From an uncultured Actinomycetospora sp. (GTDB taxonomy: Bacteria; Actinomycetota; Actinomycetes; Mycobacteriales; Pseudonocardiaceae), in NCBI GenBank assembly GCA_902805495.1, contig CADCTH010000232.1:1-7024 (forward strand): a stretch of 7,024 nucleotides of DNA, in the 5' to 3' direction. The position numbers were made by a program, and so were the translations under genes. Under the pieces are notes generated by a model. That model made no database searches. It was not told the DNA's origin and saw nothing but the letters and a program-made list of their open reading frames with translations. Shown here one piece after another: positions 1-5,740 of this stretch. Numbering within the stretch: the first letter of the stretch is position 1; the number at the start of each line of letters is the position of its first letter.

Positions 1-216
1 GACGACCACCACCGGGACCGGCCCCGTCCCGGGCGGCAGGTGGAGCACGCCGTACTGGGCGGGGTCCCCGCCGTAGGTCAACGGGCGCGGGTCCGGCGTC
101 CCGGGCTGGGGCGCGGGCACCTCGACCTCGCCCGCCGGGGTGGCGACGCGCCCACAGGCGGCCAGGCCGGCGAGACCGCCGAGCCCCGCGAGCACCCTGC
201 GTCGGGTCACGCTCAC
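1..216 (-). CDS. Tat-exported lipoprotein, probable alpha/beta hydrolase (N-terminal part)
   Basis: Partial gene: 72 codons from a GTG at 216 to the left edge of the window. The first residues read VSVTRRRVLAGLGGLAGLAAC, with a twin-arginine motif (R5-R6-R7), a short hydrophobic stretch and a lipobox (L18-A-A-C21). This predicts export by the Tat pathway and lipid anchoring at Cys21. A Pro/Glu-rich linker follows, then a segment reading TYGGDPAQYGVLHLPPGTG and PVPVVVV. That resembles the first strands of alpha/beta hydrolases of the esterase/dienelactone hydrolase type, just before the oxyanion HG motif expected beyond the edge. The start is set by the GTGA overlap with the rsmE stop (213-216), so it is probably translationally coupled as the fourth gene of the hrcA operon. 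A second in-frame GTG at 210 would still keep the Arg pair. The catalytic triad lies outside the window, so the enzyme class is inferred; the lipoprotein call is firmer. Confidence 0.72.
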   Translation of the reverse strand, partial: MSVTRRRVLAGLGGLAGLAACGRVATPAGEVEVPAPQPGTPDPRPLTYGGDPAQYGVLHLPPGTGPVPVVVV

Positions 217-959
217 CCCCACCGTGCCGTCCGCGCGCCCAGGGCCCCGAGCGCCACCGCCGCCGCGGTCGACGTCCGCACCACGTCCGGGCCCATCCGC
301 ACCTCGCGCGCGCCGGCGCCGGCGAGCACGGCCCGCTCGTCGTCGGTGACGACGCCCTCGGCGCCGACGACCAGCACGAGCTCGCCCCGGTCGGGCAGCG
401 GGACCGTGGCCAGCGAGTGGTCGGCGGTGGCCTCCAGCAGCAGCACGTCGGCGCCGCGACCGGCGAGGTCGCGGGTCGACGCCGGCGGCGTCACCTCGGG
501 CGACCAGGCCCGCCGGGCCTGCTTGGCGGCCTCGCGGGCCGTGGAGCGCCAGCGGGCCAGGGCCTTGTCGCCGCGCGGGCCGTCCTCCCAGCGCGCGACG
601 CAACGCTCGGCGCGCCAGGGCACGACCGCGTCCGCGCCGGCCTCGGTGGCCAGCTCGACCGCGAGCTCGCCGCGGTCGCCCTTGACCAGGGCCTGGGCGA
701 GGACGACGCGCAGCACCGGCGCCGCGTCGTGCCGGCGCTCGAGGACCGCCGTGCCCACCCGGCCCCTGGCCACCTCGGTGACCTCGGCGCGCGCCCGCGT
801 CCCGGCGCCGTCGCCGAGCAGCACGACCTCGCCGGGGCGGACCCGGCGCACGTCGGCGGCGTGGCGGCCCTCGGAGCCGTCGAGCACGACCTCACCGGTC
901 TCGGGCACCGCGTCCACCCAGAACAGGGCCGGGCGGGTCCAGGCGCCGGGGGACGTCAC
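213..959 (-). CDS. rsmE: 16S rRNA (uracil-1498-N3)-methyltransferase RsmE
   Basis: A 248-residue protein, the usual length for RsmE, a SPOUT-class methyltransferase that uses SAM to methylate N3 of U1498 in 16S rRNA within the 30S subunit. The N-terminal PUA-like part includes GSEGRHAADVRRVRPGE (28-44). The C-terminal trefoil-knot domain shows ALVKGDRGELAVELATEAGA (90-109), AKQARR (145-150), the SAM-site loop VVGAEGVVTDDE (197-208) and MGPDVVRTSTAAAVALG (222-238). Most family members have GPEGG in the SAM loop; here Pro200 is Ala and Gly203 is Val, a mild departure. The start is a GTG whose GTGA (956-959) contains the dnaJ stop, and the rsmE stop sits in another GTGA shared with the downstream hydrolase. 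The order hrcA-dnaJ2-rsmE is typical of actinobacteria. Family assignment is confident. Confidence 0.93.
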   Translation of the reverse strand: MTSPGAWTRPALFWVDAVPETGEVVLDGSEGRHAADVRRVRPGEVVLLGDGAGTRARAEVTEVARGRVGTAVLERRHDAAPVLRVVLAQALVKGDRGELAVELATEAGADAVVPWRAERCVARWEDGPRGDKALARWRSTAREAAKQARRAWSPEVTPPASTRDLAGRGADVLLLEATADHSLATVPLPDRGELVLVVGAEGVVTDDERAVLAGAGAREVRMGPDVVRTSTAAAVALGALGARTARWG

Positions 960-2113
960 CGTGCGCGGCCGCCCGAGCGCCGGCGGCCGAACAGGCCGTT
1001 GCGGTGCGCCGCGAGCTCCGGGCGCTCCTCACCGCGCAGTTCGGCGAGCTCGCGCAGGAGCTCGGTCTGGCGGGTGTCGAGGCGGTCGGGGACCTGGACG
1101 TCGAGGTGCACGAGCAGGTCACCGCGCCCGTCGGTGCGCCCCGTCGACCGCAGCCGCGGCATGCCCCGCCCGCGCAGGGTCAGGGTGGTGTTCGGCTGGG
1201 TGCCCGGCTCGATCGTCAGCTCCTCGTCGCCCTCGAGGGTGCGCTGCGGCAGCGTCGTGCCCAGCGCCGCGGCGGTCATCGGGAGGCTGACGTGGCAGTG
1301 CAGGTCGACGCCGTCGCGGGTGAAGTAGTCGTGGCGCTCCTCGGAGACCTCGATGTAGAGGTCGCCGGCGGGGCCGCCGCCGGGGCCCACCTCGCCCTGG
1401 CTGGCCATCCGGATGCGCATGCCGTCGCCGACGCCCGCGGGCACCTGCACGGTGACGGTGCGCCGCGAGCGGACGCGCCCGTCGCCGCCGCACTGGGCGC
1501 ACGGGCTCGGGATGATCTCGCCGGTGCCACGGCACACGGGGCACGCGCGAGCCGTGACGACCTGCCCGATGAACGAGCGCTGGACGTTCTGGATCTCGCC
1601 GCGGCCGTCGCAGGTGTCGCAGGTCTCGGTGCGGGTGCCCGGCTCGGCGCCGCCGCCGTGGCACTTCTCGCAGAGCACCGCGGTGTCGACCGTGAGGTCG
1701 CGGGCGACGCCGGTGGCGCACTCCTCGAGCGTGAGGTCGATGCGGATCAGCGCGTCCTCGCCGGGCTGGACCCGGCTGCGCGGCCCCCGCCCGCCGGTGG
1801 CCCCCGCGGCGCCGAAGAAGGCGTCCATGATGTCGCCGAGGCCGCCGAACCCCGCGGACGAGAAGCCCCCGGCGCCGCCACCGCCCCGCGGGGAGGTGTC
1901 CAGGGGGTCGCCGCCGAGGTCGACGATCCGCCGCTTCTGCGGATCGGTCAGCACCTCGTAGGCGTTCTTGACGTCCTGGAACCGGGCCTGGGTCTCGGCG
2001 TCCGGGTTGACGTCGGGGTGCAGCTCCCGGGCGAGACGGCGGTAGGCCCGCTTGATCTCGCCCTCGTCCGCTTCCCGGGACACGCCCAGGATTCCGTAGT
2101 AGTCCTTCGCCAC
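956..2113 (-). CDS. dnaJ2: Type I DnaJ co-chaperone (DnaJ2, hrcA-linked)
   Basis: A 385-residue J-domain co-chaperone that stimulates the DnaK ATPase and delivers unfolded clients in the cytoplasm. The J domain (residues 1-65) carries HPD at 32-34. A Gly/Phe-rich linker spans about 77-105. The zinc-binding region has all four CxxCxGxG-type repeats: CEKCHGGG (148), CDTCDGRG (165), CPVCRGTG (191) and CAQCGGDG (205). The C-terminal substrate-binding and dimerisation domains follow, including LRGRGMPRLR (313-322). The phrase RRIVDLGGDPL after the J domain is typical of the hrcA-linked actinobacterial DnaJ2 rather than the dnaK-grpE-linked DnaJ1. I chose the GTG at 2113, giving VAKDYYGILGVS, because GAGGA lies 5 bases upstream; an in-frame GTG at 2149 would add 12 residues unlike a J domain and has no ribosome binding site. 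The gene starts 50 bp after hrcA and overlaps rsmE by GTGA. Confidence 0.95.
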   Translation of the reverse strand: MAKDYYGILGVSREADEGEIKRAYRRLARELHPDVNPDAETQARFQDVKNAYEVLTDPQKRRIVDLGGDPLDTSPRGGGGAGGFSSAGFGGLGDIMDAFFGAAGATGGRGPRSRVQPGEDALIRIDLTLEECATGVARDLTVDTAVLCEKCHGGGAEPGTRTETCDTCDGRGEIQNVQRSFIGQVVTARACPVCRGTGEIIPSPCAQCGGDGRVRSRRTVTVQVPAGVGDGMRIRMASQGEVGPGGGPAGDLYIEVSEERHDYFTRDGVDLHCHVSLPMTAAALGTTLPQRTLEGDEELTIEPGTQPNTTLTLRGRGMPRLRSTGRTDGRGDLLVHLDVQVPDRLDTRQTELLRELAELRGEERPELAAHRNGLFGRRRSGGRAR

Positions 2114-2116
2114 GCT

Positions 2117-2126
2117 GGTCCTCGTC
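2117..2126 (-). promoter_or_regulatory. Ribosome binding site deciding the dnaJ2 start
   Basis: On the minus strand GACGAGGACC lies just upstream of the GTG at 2113, with GAGGA spaced 5 bases from it. The longer in-frame GTG at 2149 has no purine-rich element before it, so the shorter start is preferred. Confidence 0.6.
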
Positions 2127-2148
2127 CGTCCTGTCGCTCGTGCCGTCA

Positions 2149-2160
2149 CCCGCGTGCGGG
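2149..2160 (-). other. Small GC-rich hairpin between hrcA and dnaJ2
   Basis: CCCGCACGCGGG (minus-strand reading) begins 3 bases after the hrcA stop codon and can fold as a 4-5 bp stem with a tiny loop. It has no U-tract. In this position it might mark an RNA processing or attenuation point separating hrcA from dnaJ2 in a shared transcript, but a stem this short also arises easily by chance at this GC content. Confidence 0.2.
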
Positions 2161-2163
2161 CGC

Positions 2164-3201
2164 TCAGCGTCCCCCGACGATCTCACCGACGTAGCGCGCG
2201 ACCGCACGCACCGCCGCGATCGCGCTGGGGTAGTCCATGCGGGTCGGCCCCACCACGCCCATCCCGCCCAGGGCCGTACTCCCCTGCCCCGTAGAAGATA
2301 GAGACCCGTACCCGATCGACACCGTGGAGGCGCTCCACAGGTCCTCGGACTCGTTCTCCTCGCCGATGCGCACGGTCACCGTGCCCGCGTCGCTCGCCGA
2401 GGTGAGCAGGCGCAGCACGACCACCTGCTCCTCCAGCGCCTCCAGCATGCCGCGCAGCGCCGTCGCGTCGGTGCCCGCCCGGGTGAGGTTGGCCGTGCCG
2501 CCGAGCACGAGCCGCTCCTCCGGGCGCTCCAGCAGCGCCTCGACCAGCACCGCCGCCACGTTGACCAGCGGCGACTTGAGGCCGTCGGGCGCGTCCTCGG
2601 GCAGCTCGGACATGCGCACCGACGCCGTCGCGAGCGGCTGCCCGACCAGCGCGTTGTTGAGCAGCGTGCGCAGCCGGGACACGTCCTCCTCGTCGAGGAC
2701 GTCGCCGAGGTCGACCACGCGCTGCTCGACCCGCCCGGTGTCGGTGATCAGCACGAGCATCAGCCGTGCCGGCGTCAGCCGCACGACCTCGAGGTGGCGC
2801 ACCGTCGAGCGGGTGAGCGTGGGGTACTGGACGACGGCCACCTGGCGGGTGAGCTGCGCGAGCAGGCGCACGCTGCGCTTGAGGACGTCGTCGAGGTCGA
2901 CTGCGCCCTCGAGGAACTGGGTGATCGCCCGCCGCTCGGCCGCCGACAGCGGCTTGACCTGGTGCAGCCGGTCGACGAAGAGCCGGTAGCCCTTGTCGGT
3001 GGGGATGCGCCCGGCGCTGGTGTGGGGCTGGGCGATGTAGCCCTCCTCCTCCAGCGCGGCCATGTCGTTGCGCACCGTGGCGCTGGAGACCCCGAGGTTG
3101 TGGCGCTCGACGAGGGCCTTGGAGCCCACCGGCTCGTTCGTGCTGACGAAGTCGGCGACGATCGCGCGCAGCACGGCGACGCGGCGCTCCTCGGCGTTCA
3201 C
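2164..3201 (-). CDS. hrcA: Heat-inducible transcription repressor HrcA
   Basis: A 345-residue repressor that, in this family, binds CIRCE operators (TTAGCACTC-N9-GAGTGCTAA) upstream of groE genes and is kept active by GroEL. The N-terminal winged helix shows the signature EPVGSKALVERHNLGVSS (23-40), then SATVRNDMAALEEEGYI (40-56) and PHTSAGRIPTDKGYRLFVD (58-76). The central GAF-like and dimerisation regions follow. The C-terminus has the family block GGMGVVGPTRMDYP (312-325). The GTG at 3201 was chosen because GGAGG lies 8 bases upstream; an in-frame GTG three codons earlier sits inside that ribosome binding site, and further upstream extension is not HrcA-like. Oddity: residues 299-309 (GSLSSTGQGST) look longer than the equivalent loop in homologues I remember and use codons rare here (TCT, CTA, AGT). 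First gene of the operon with dnaJ2 and rsmE. Confidence 0.95.
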   Translation of the reverse strand: MNAEERRVAVLRAIVADFVSTNEPVGSKALVERHNLGVSSATVRNDMAALEEEGYIAQPHTSAGRIPTDKGYRLFVDRLHQVKPLSAAERRAITQFLEGAVDLDDVLKRSVRLLAQLTRQVAVVQYPTLTRSTVRHLEVVRLTPARLMLVLITDTGRVEQRVVDLGDVLDEEDVSRLRTLLNNALVGQPLATASVRMSELPEDAPDGLKSPLVNVAAVLVEALLERPEERLVLGGTANLTRAGTDATALRGMLEALEEQVVVLRLLTSASDAGTVTVRIGEENESEDLWSASTVSIGYGSLSSTGQGSTALGGMGVVGPTRMDYPSAIAAVRAVARYVGEIVGGR

Positions 3202-3255
3202 CGCGTCCACCTCCCCGTGAGCCGTCACGTCCCGTCGGTCCGACCCTCCATGGTA
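3202..3255 (-). promoter_or_regulatory. Candidate hrcA promoter and leader with ribosome binding site
   Basis: On the minus strand TACCAT (3255-3250) fits the actinobacterial -10 pattern TANNNT and would place the transcript start near 3243, giving a leader of about 42 bases. GGAGG lies 8 bases before the GTG at 3201. No TTGAC-like -35 is visible at the expected distance. The palindrome GTCGG-T-CCGAC (3234-3244) spans the predicted transcript start and could be an operator. I see no CIRCE or HAIR element here. The ribosome binding site is convincing; the promoter is tentative. Confidence 0.3.
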
Positions 3256-3298
3256 GGCGAGCGTCGCGCGGGCGGCCGGGGAGTGGCGGGCTGCCGCG

Positions 3299-3312
3299 TT
3301 CGCGATCGCGAA
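3299..3312. repeat. 14-bp perfect palindrome upstream of hrcA
   Basis: TTCGCGATCGCGAA is perfectly self-complementary and lies about 45 bp upstream of the candidate hrcA -10. The stretch GTTCGC-N4-GCG within it resembles the ClgR-type box GTTCGC-N5-GCG known from actinobacterial protease regulation, but the spacer is one base short. It may be a regulator site for hrcA or a chance product of high GC. Confidence 0.3.
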
Positions 3313-3319
3313 GGCTTCG

Positions 3320-3338
3320 ACCGAACGGCCACCGAACG
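3320..3338. repeat. Direct repeat ACCGAACG x2
   Basis: ACCGAACG occurs at 3320-3327 and again at 3331-3338, a centre-to-centre distance of 11 bp, close to one helical turn. It lies next to the 14-bp palindrome, between hrcA and the plus-strand gene remnant. Same-face tandem 8-mers can be sites for an activator or repressor; no known motif is recognised. Confidence 0.25.
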
Positions 3339-3368
3339 CTCCACGCCGTTCCTGGTGTCCCGGACGGG

Positions 3369-3584
3369 ACCGATGACACCGATCTCCGGAAGTGCGCATC
3401 CAACGCCGTCCGGTGGGGCACGGAGGTGGCCGCGAACCAGGCCAACCTCGCGCTGCGGATGACCCGGGGCGACGGCGGGTCCGCGACGATCGTGTGGGAG
3501 GAGGCGACAGGACGCGTCGTCACCCTGTTCACGAGCGACAGCAACAACTGGCGGGCCTGCGCCGACTTCGTCCCCGGCTGGTGA
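3369..3584 (+). pseudogene. 3' remnant of an unrecognised gene, no start codon
   Basis: In the frame ending at the TGA 3582-3584 the sequence reads TDDTDLRKCASNAVRWGTEV, then AANQANLALRMTRGDGG, SATIVWEEATGRVVTLFTSD and SNNWRACADFVPGW. Nearly all codons end in G or C and residue use is protein-like, so it was once coding. There is no ATG, GTG or TTG in this frame between about 3225 and the GTG at 3426, and coding quality fades upstream of about 3360. It is therefore probably the C-terminal 70 residues of a larger, 5'-truncated gene. An intact small gene from the GTG 3426 or ATG 3459 is possible, but neither has a clear ribosome binding site. Two Cys residues about 45 apart would suit an extracytoplasmic domain. 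The left boundary given is approximate. The split gene at 3607 follows after 22 bp on the same strand. I do not recognise the family. Confidence 0.5.
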
Positions 3585-3589
3585 GGCCT

Positions 3590-3606
3590 TAGGCTCCGAC
3601 CACCTC
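3590..3606 (+). promoter_or_regulatory. Possible leaderless-type promoter for the split gene at 3607
   Basis: TAGGCT (3590-3595) lies 11 bases before the ATG at 3607 and no Shine-Dalgarno sequence is present. The same hexamer stands before the araC-type gene at 5781, where the spacing is exactly that of a leaderless transcript. Here the transcript would start about 3-4 bases before the ATG. No clear -35 element. Confidence 0.35.
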
Positions 3607-4109
3607 ATGAGCGACTTCACTCTGCGCCTGTCCTTCCGCGGCGGGTGGTGCGATCTGACCCTGACCCGCGGTGACGCGACGGTTCGGTCGCGCACGCACT
3701 GGATGAGGACCTGCTCGACGGTCGGTCCTCCGCGAGCGTGCGCTGGGCCCGCGAGATCGGCGGCGGCCACTTCCTCGACCTGGTGCTCGACCCGGACGGC
3801 GGTGTCGGGGTGGCGCTGCACGACCTCGCGGACTCCTCCACGTCCACGGATGCCGCGGACATCTGGTCGGCCGAGCGCGGAGCGTGCGTGTTCAGGACCC
3901 GAACGACGTTGAAGGACCTCGTGACGCAGCTGGTCGCGAACCTGCACCGCATCCGCCTCCGCGACGTCGACCCCACCACCGGGATGACCGATCAGTGGCC
4001 GCGGACCTTCCCCACCGCGATCCACGAACGTCTCGAACAGCAGGCCGTCACCCGCTACGGGTACCGGCCTCTCTCCCGCGTCGAGCTCGACCACGAGGAC
4101 CCTGCCTGA
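3607..4109 (+). pseudogene. Frameshifted hypothetical protein (about 166 residues if restored)
   Basis: The ATG at 3607 opens a frame reading MSDFTLRLSFRGGWCDLTLT and RGDATV, which then turns non-protein-like. One frame over, from about 3690 to the TGA at 4107-4109, the sequence is clearly coding: HALDEDLLDGRSSASVRWAR, EIGGGHFLDLVLDPDGGVGV, ALHDLADSSTSTDAADIW, TTLKDLVTQLVANLHRIRLR, and a C-terminus ending PLSRVELDHEDPA. The second frame has a TGA at 3672-3674, so it cannot extend back to a start. The two pieces join if one base was lost near 3681-3690. The restored product is soluble and acidic, has no signal peptide or membrane segment, and seems to hold a beta-rich N-terminal half and a helical C-terminal part. 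I do not recognise a family. It follows the 3' remnant by 22 bp, which could be a toxin-end/immunity-gene arrangement, but that is only a positional guess. Sequencing error is an alternative to decay. Confidence 0.6.
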
Positions 4110-4140
4110 GGGTCCGGCCCGCGCCACTTGCACGAATGTC

Positions 4141-4436
4141 CTCCGCCGCGCCGCCTCGGCGCTGCTCGCCTGCGCCCGCGACCTCGTCCCGGGCGCCACG
4201 CCCGCCGACCCCGCGACCGAGGTGGCCGTGCCGCGCGCGGCCCGGGTCGTGCTCACCGACCGCGAGCGCGAGGTCGCGGCCCTCGTCGTCGAGGGCCTGA
4301 CCTACCGGAGATCGGCGCGCGGCTGTTCCTCTCGGCCAAGACCGTCGAGCACCACGTCGCGCGCCTGCGCCACCGCCTGGGCTCGGCGAGCCGCAGCGAG
4401 CTCTTCTCCGACCTGCGCAGCGCCCTCGGGCGCTGA
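4141..4436 (+). pseudogene. LuxR-type HTH regulator remnant, 5'-truncated and frameshifted
   Basis: Reading LRRAASALLACARDLVPGAT then VLTDREREVAALVVEGLTYR in one frame and, one frame over, EIGARLFLSAKTVEHHVARL and RHRLGSASRSELFSDLRSAL up to the TGA 4434-4436, this is a full LuxR/FixJ (GerE-type) DNA-binding domain. It has the LTxRExEV start, the IGxxLFLSxKTVEHHV recognition helix and the RLG turn. The frame changes at 4306-4310: TACCGGAGATC would read TYREI if one G were restored. Upstream of about 4136 no protein-like extension and no start can be found, so the sensory or ATPase N-terminus is gone. The AKTVEHHVARLRHRLG wording is like regulators fused to a large N-terminal domain (for example Hsp70/actin-like NTPase-LuxR proteins), but that origin is a guess. 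It ends 3 bp short of the convergent PPOX gene stop, leaving no room for a separate terminator. Confidence 0.75.
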
Positions 4437-4439
4437 GGC

Positions 4440-4865
4440 TCAGAACGCGAGGCGGCGCACGGTCTCGGGGTGGATGACGATCCGGACGTACTGGTCGCTC
4501 AGGAGGGCCTCGCGGTCGGCGGCCCGGACCGGGTCGTCGAGGTCCCAGTAGCGCGTGGCGAGGCGGTCGGCGAGGTCGTGCGCGCCGTCGGTCTCGATCG
4601 TGGTGGAGCCGGTGACGGCCACCCAGCGCTCCCGCTCGGTGGCCGGGGAGGCCACGATGATCGAGGCCCGCGGGTCGCGCCGCAGACGCCGCACCTTGAG
4701 CGTGTCCGGTCCGGTGAAGAGCTGGATCGTCCCCTCGGCGGTGGCCTCGAACCACACCGGGCGGGGCTGGGGCGGCACCGGCCCCGCGGCCACGGTCAGG
4801 AACCCGAGCAGGGGGCGGGCGAGGAACGCGAGGTCCTCGGCGGTCAGCTGGTCCGGCGCGCTCAT
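4440..4865 (-). CDS. PPOX-class flavin/F420-dependent oxidoreductase family protein
   Basis: A 141-residue protein of the pyridoxamine 5'-phosphate oxidase-like split-barrel fold. Landmarks are RPLLGFLTVAAG (17-28), PRPVWFEATAEGTIQLFTG (34-52), LKVRRLRRDPRASIIVAS (56-73), WVAVTGSTTIE (81-91) and RYWDLDD (105-111). The pattern of a Lys/Arg-rich turn followed by RDPRAS is that of the small actinobacterial PPOX proteins, many of which bind FMN or F420 and reduce or oxidise small molecules as cytoplasmic homodimers. Which cofactor is used here cannot be told from the sequence. The ATG at 4865 is chosen because its ATGA contains the stop of the NmrA-like gene (4862-4865), making translational coupling likely; a GTG three codons earlier is an alternative. 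The gene is the second of a two-gene operon and converges with the LuxR remnant. Confidence 0.82.
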   Translation of the reverse strand: MSAPDQLTAEDLAFLARPLLGFLTVAAGPVPPQPRPVWFEATAEGTIQLFTGPDTLKVRRLRRDPRASIIVASPATERERWVAVTGSTTIETDGAHDLADRLATRYWDLDDPVRAADREALLSDQYVRIVIHPETVRRLAF

Positions 4866-5698
4866 CGCTCCCACGCCCCCGCGGCCGCGACGCGCACGAC
4901 GTAGTCCTCGAAGGCCCGGGGTGGACGACCCAGCACGGTGGCGACCCCGTCCGTGGTCGCGGCGAGCAGGCCGCGCTCCATGATCTCGAACATCGCCGCG
5001 ACGTGGTGGGCGTCCTCCTCGCCGACGCCCTGGTCGACGAGGCTCGCGGTGTACTCGGTGGGCGTGATCTGCCGGTAGGTCATCGGCCGCCCCGCCGCGC
5101 GCGAGATCAGCGTGACGGCCTCGGCGAAGGTGATCGACCGCGGCCCGGTCAGCTCGTGGACCTGCCCGGCGTGCCGGCCGGGGTCCGCCAGCACCGCGAC
5201 GGCGGCGTCGGCGACGTCCTCGAGGTCGACGAACGGTTCACCGACCGCACCGGCAGGGAGCGCCAGCTCGCCGGCGAGCAGGGGCGCGTGCCAGAGCTCC
5301 TCGTCGAAGTTCTGGGCGAAGTTCGCCGGCCGCAGCACGGTCCAGTCGAGCGACGCGCCGCGCACGGCGTTCTCGGCCGAGCGCATGTCGCGGCCGAACG
5401 GGGAGTCGCCCCAGGTGTCGGCGCCGTGCCCGGAAAGCAGGACCAGGTGCTTGACGCCGGCGGCCTCGGCGCGGGCCACGAACTCGTGCACCGGGCCGGG
5501 CACCGACGGCGGCACCACCCACGCGGCGGTGACGCCCTCCAGCGCGGCGTCCCAGCCGGCGGGATCGGACCAGTCGAAGCGGGTCGCGCTGGAGCGCGAG
5601 GCGGCGCGCACCTCCGCGCCGCGCAGCCGCAACCGGGCGGCGACGCGGCGCCCGGTCTTGCCGGTGGCTCCGAGGACGAGGGTGGTGGGCTCGGTCAT
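4862..5698 (-). CDS. NmrA-like NAD(P)-binding protein (atypical SDR)
   Basis: A 278-residue Rossmann-fold protein. The dinucleotide-binding motif GATGKTG (10-16) is followed by AARLRLRGAEVRAASRSS, with Arg/Ser at the end of the second strand suggesting NADP(H) preference. Further family landmarks are HLVLLSGHGAD, SAENAVRGASLDWTVLRPAN, FAQNF, FVDLEDVADAAVAVL, ELTGPRSITFAEAV and YRQITPTEYTASLV. This matches the NmrA/azoreductase-like atypical short-chain dehydrogenases, some of which reduce quinones or azo dyes and some of which only sense the NADP/NADPH ratio. The YxxxK catalytic pair of classical SDRs is not evident. The start is the ATG at 5698, with a GGGG stretch just upstream as the only ribosome-binding candidate. 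It is coupled by ATGA to the PPOX gene and divergent from the AraC-type regulator, which probably controls it. Confidence 0.87.
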   Translation of the reverse strand: MTEPTTLVLGATGKTGRRVAARLRLRGAEVRAASRSSATRFDWSDPAGWDAALEGVTAAWVVPPSVPGPVHEFVARAEAAGVKHLVLLSGHGADTWGDSPFGRDMRSAENAVRGASLDWTVLRPANFAQNFDEELWHAPLLAGELALPAGAVGEPFVDLEDVADAAVAVLADPGRHAGQVHELTGPRSITFAEAVTLISRAAGRPMTYRQITPTEYTASLVDQGVGEEDAHHVAAMFEIMERGLLAATTDGVATVLGRPPRAFEDYVVRVAAAGAWER

Positions 5699-5740
5699 GG
5701 CCCCGAGTCAACCCCGCCGCGCCGGACGCTGCCATGGGCG

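Noticed and set aside
40..2194. Long plus-strand open frames opposite rsmE and dnaJ2
   Set aside because: They are antisense to strongly supported genes with intact motifs, and their products are low-complexity Ala/Arg/Gly/Ser strings.
3202..3400. CIRCE (TTAGCACTC-N9-GAGTGCTAA) or HAIR element upstream of hrcA
   Set aside because: I looked for GCACTC/GAGTGC and CTTGAGT arms on both strands and found none; CACTCC near 3280 has no partner arm.
3681..3692. Programmed -1 ribosomal frameshift in the gene at 3607
   Set aside because: There is no slippery heptamer at the switch and no clear stimulatory hairpin; the simple one-base loss fits better.
3225..4256. Long minus-strand open frame (343 codons) across the remnant region
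   Set aside because: Its composition is Arg/Gly/Pro-rich with no domain pattern, and the opposite strand shows GC3-biased, protein-like sequence (including a definite LuxR HTH nearby). It is an antisense shadow of the plus-strand remnants.
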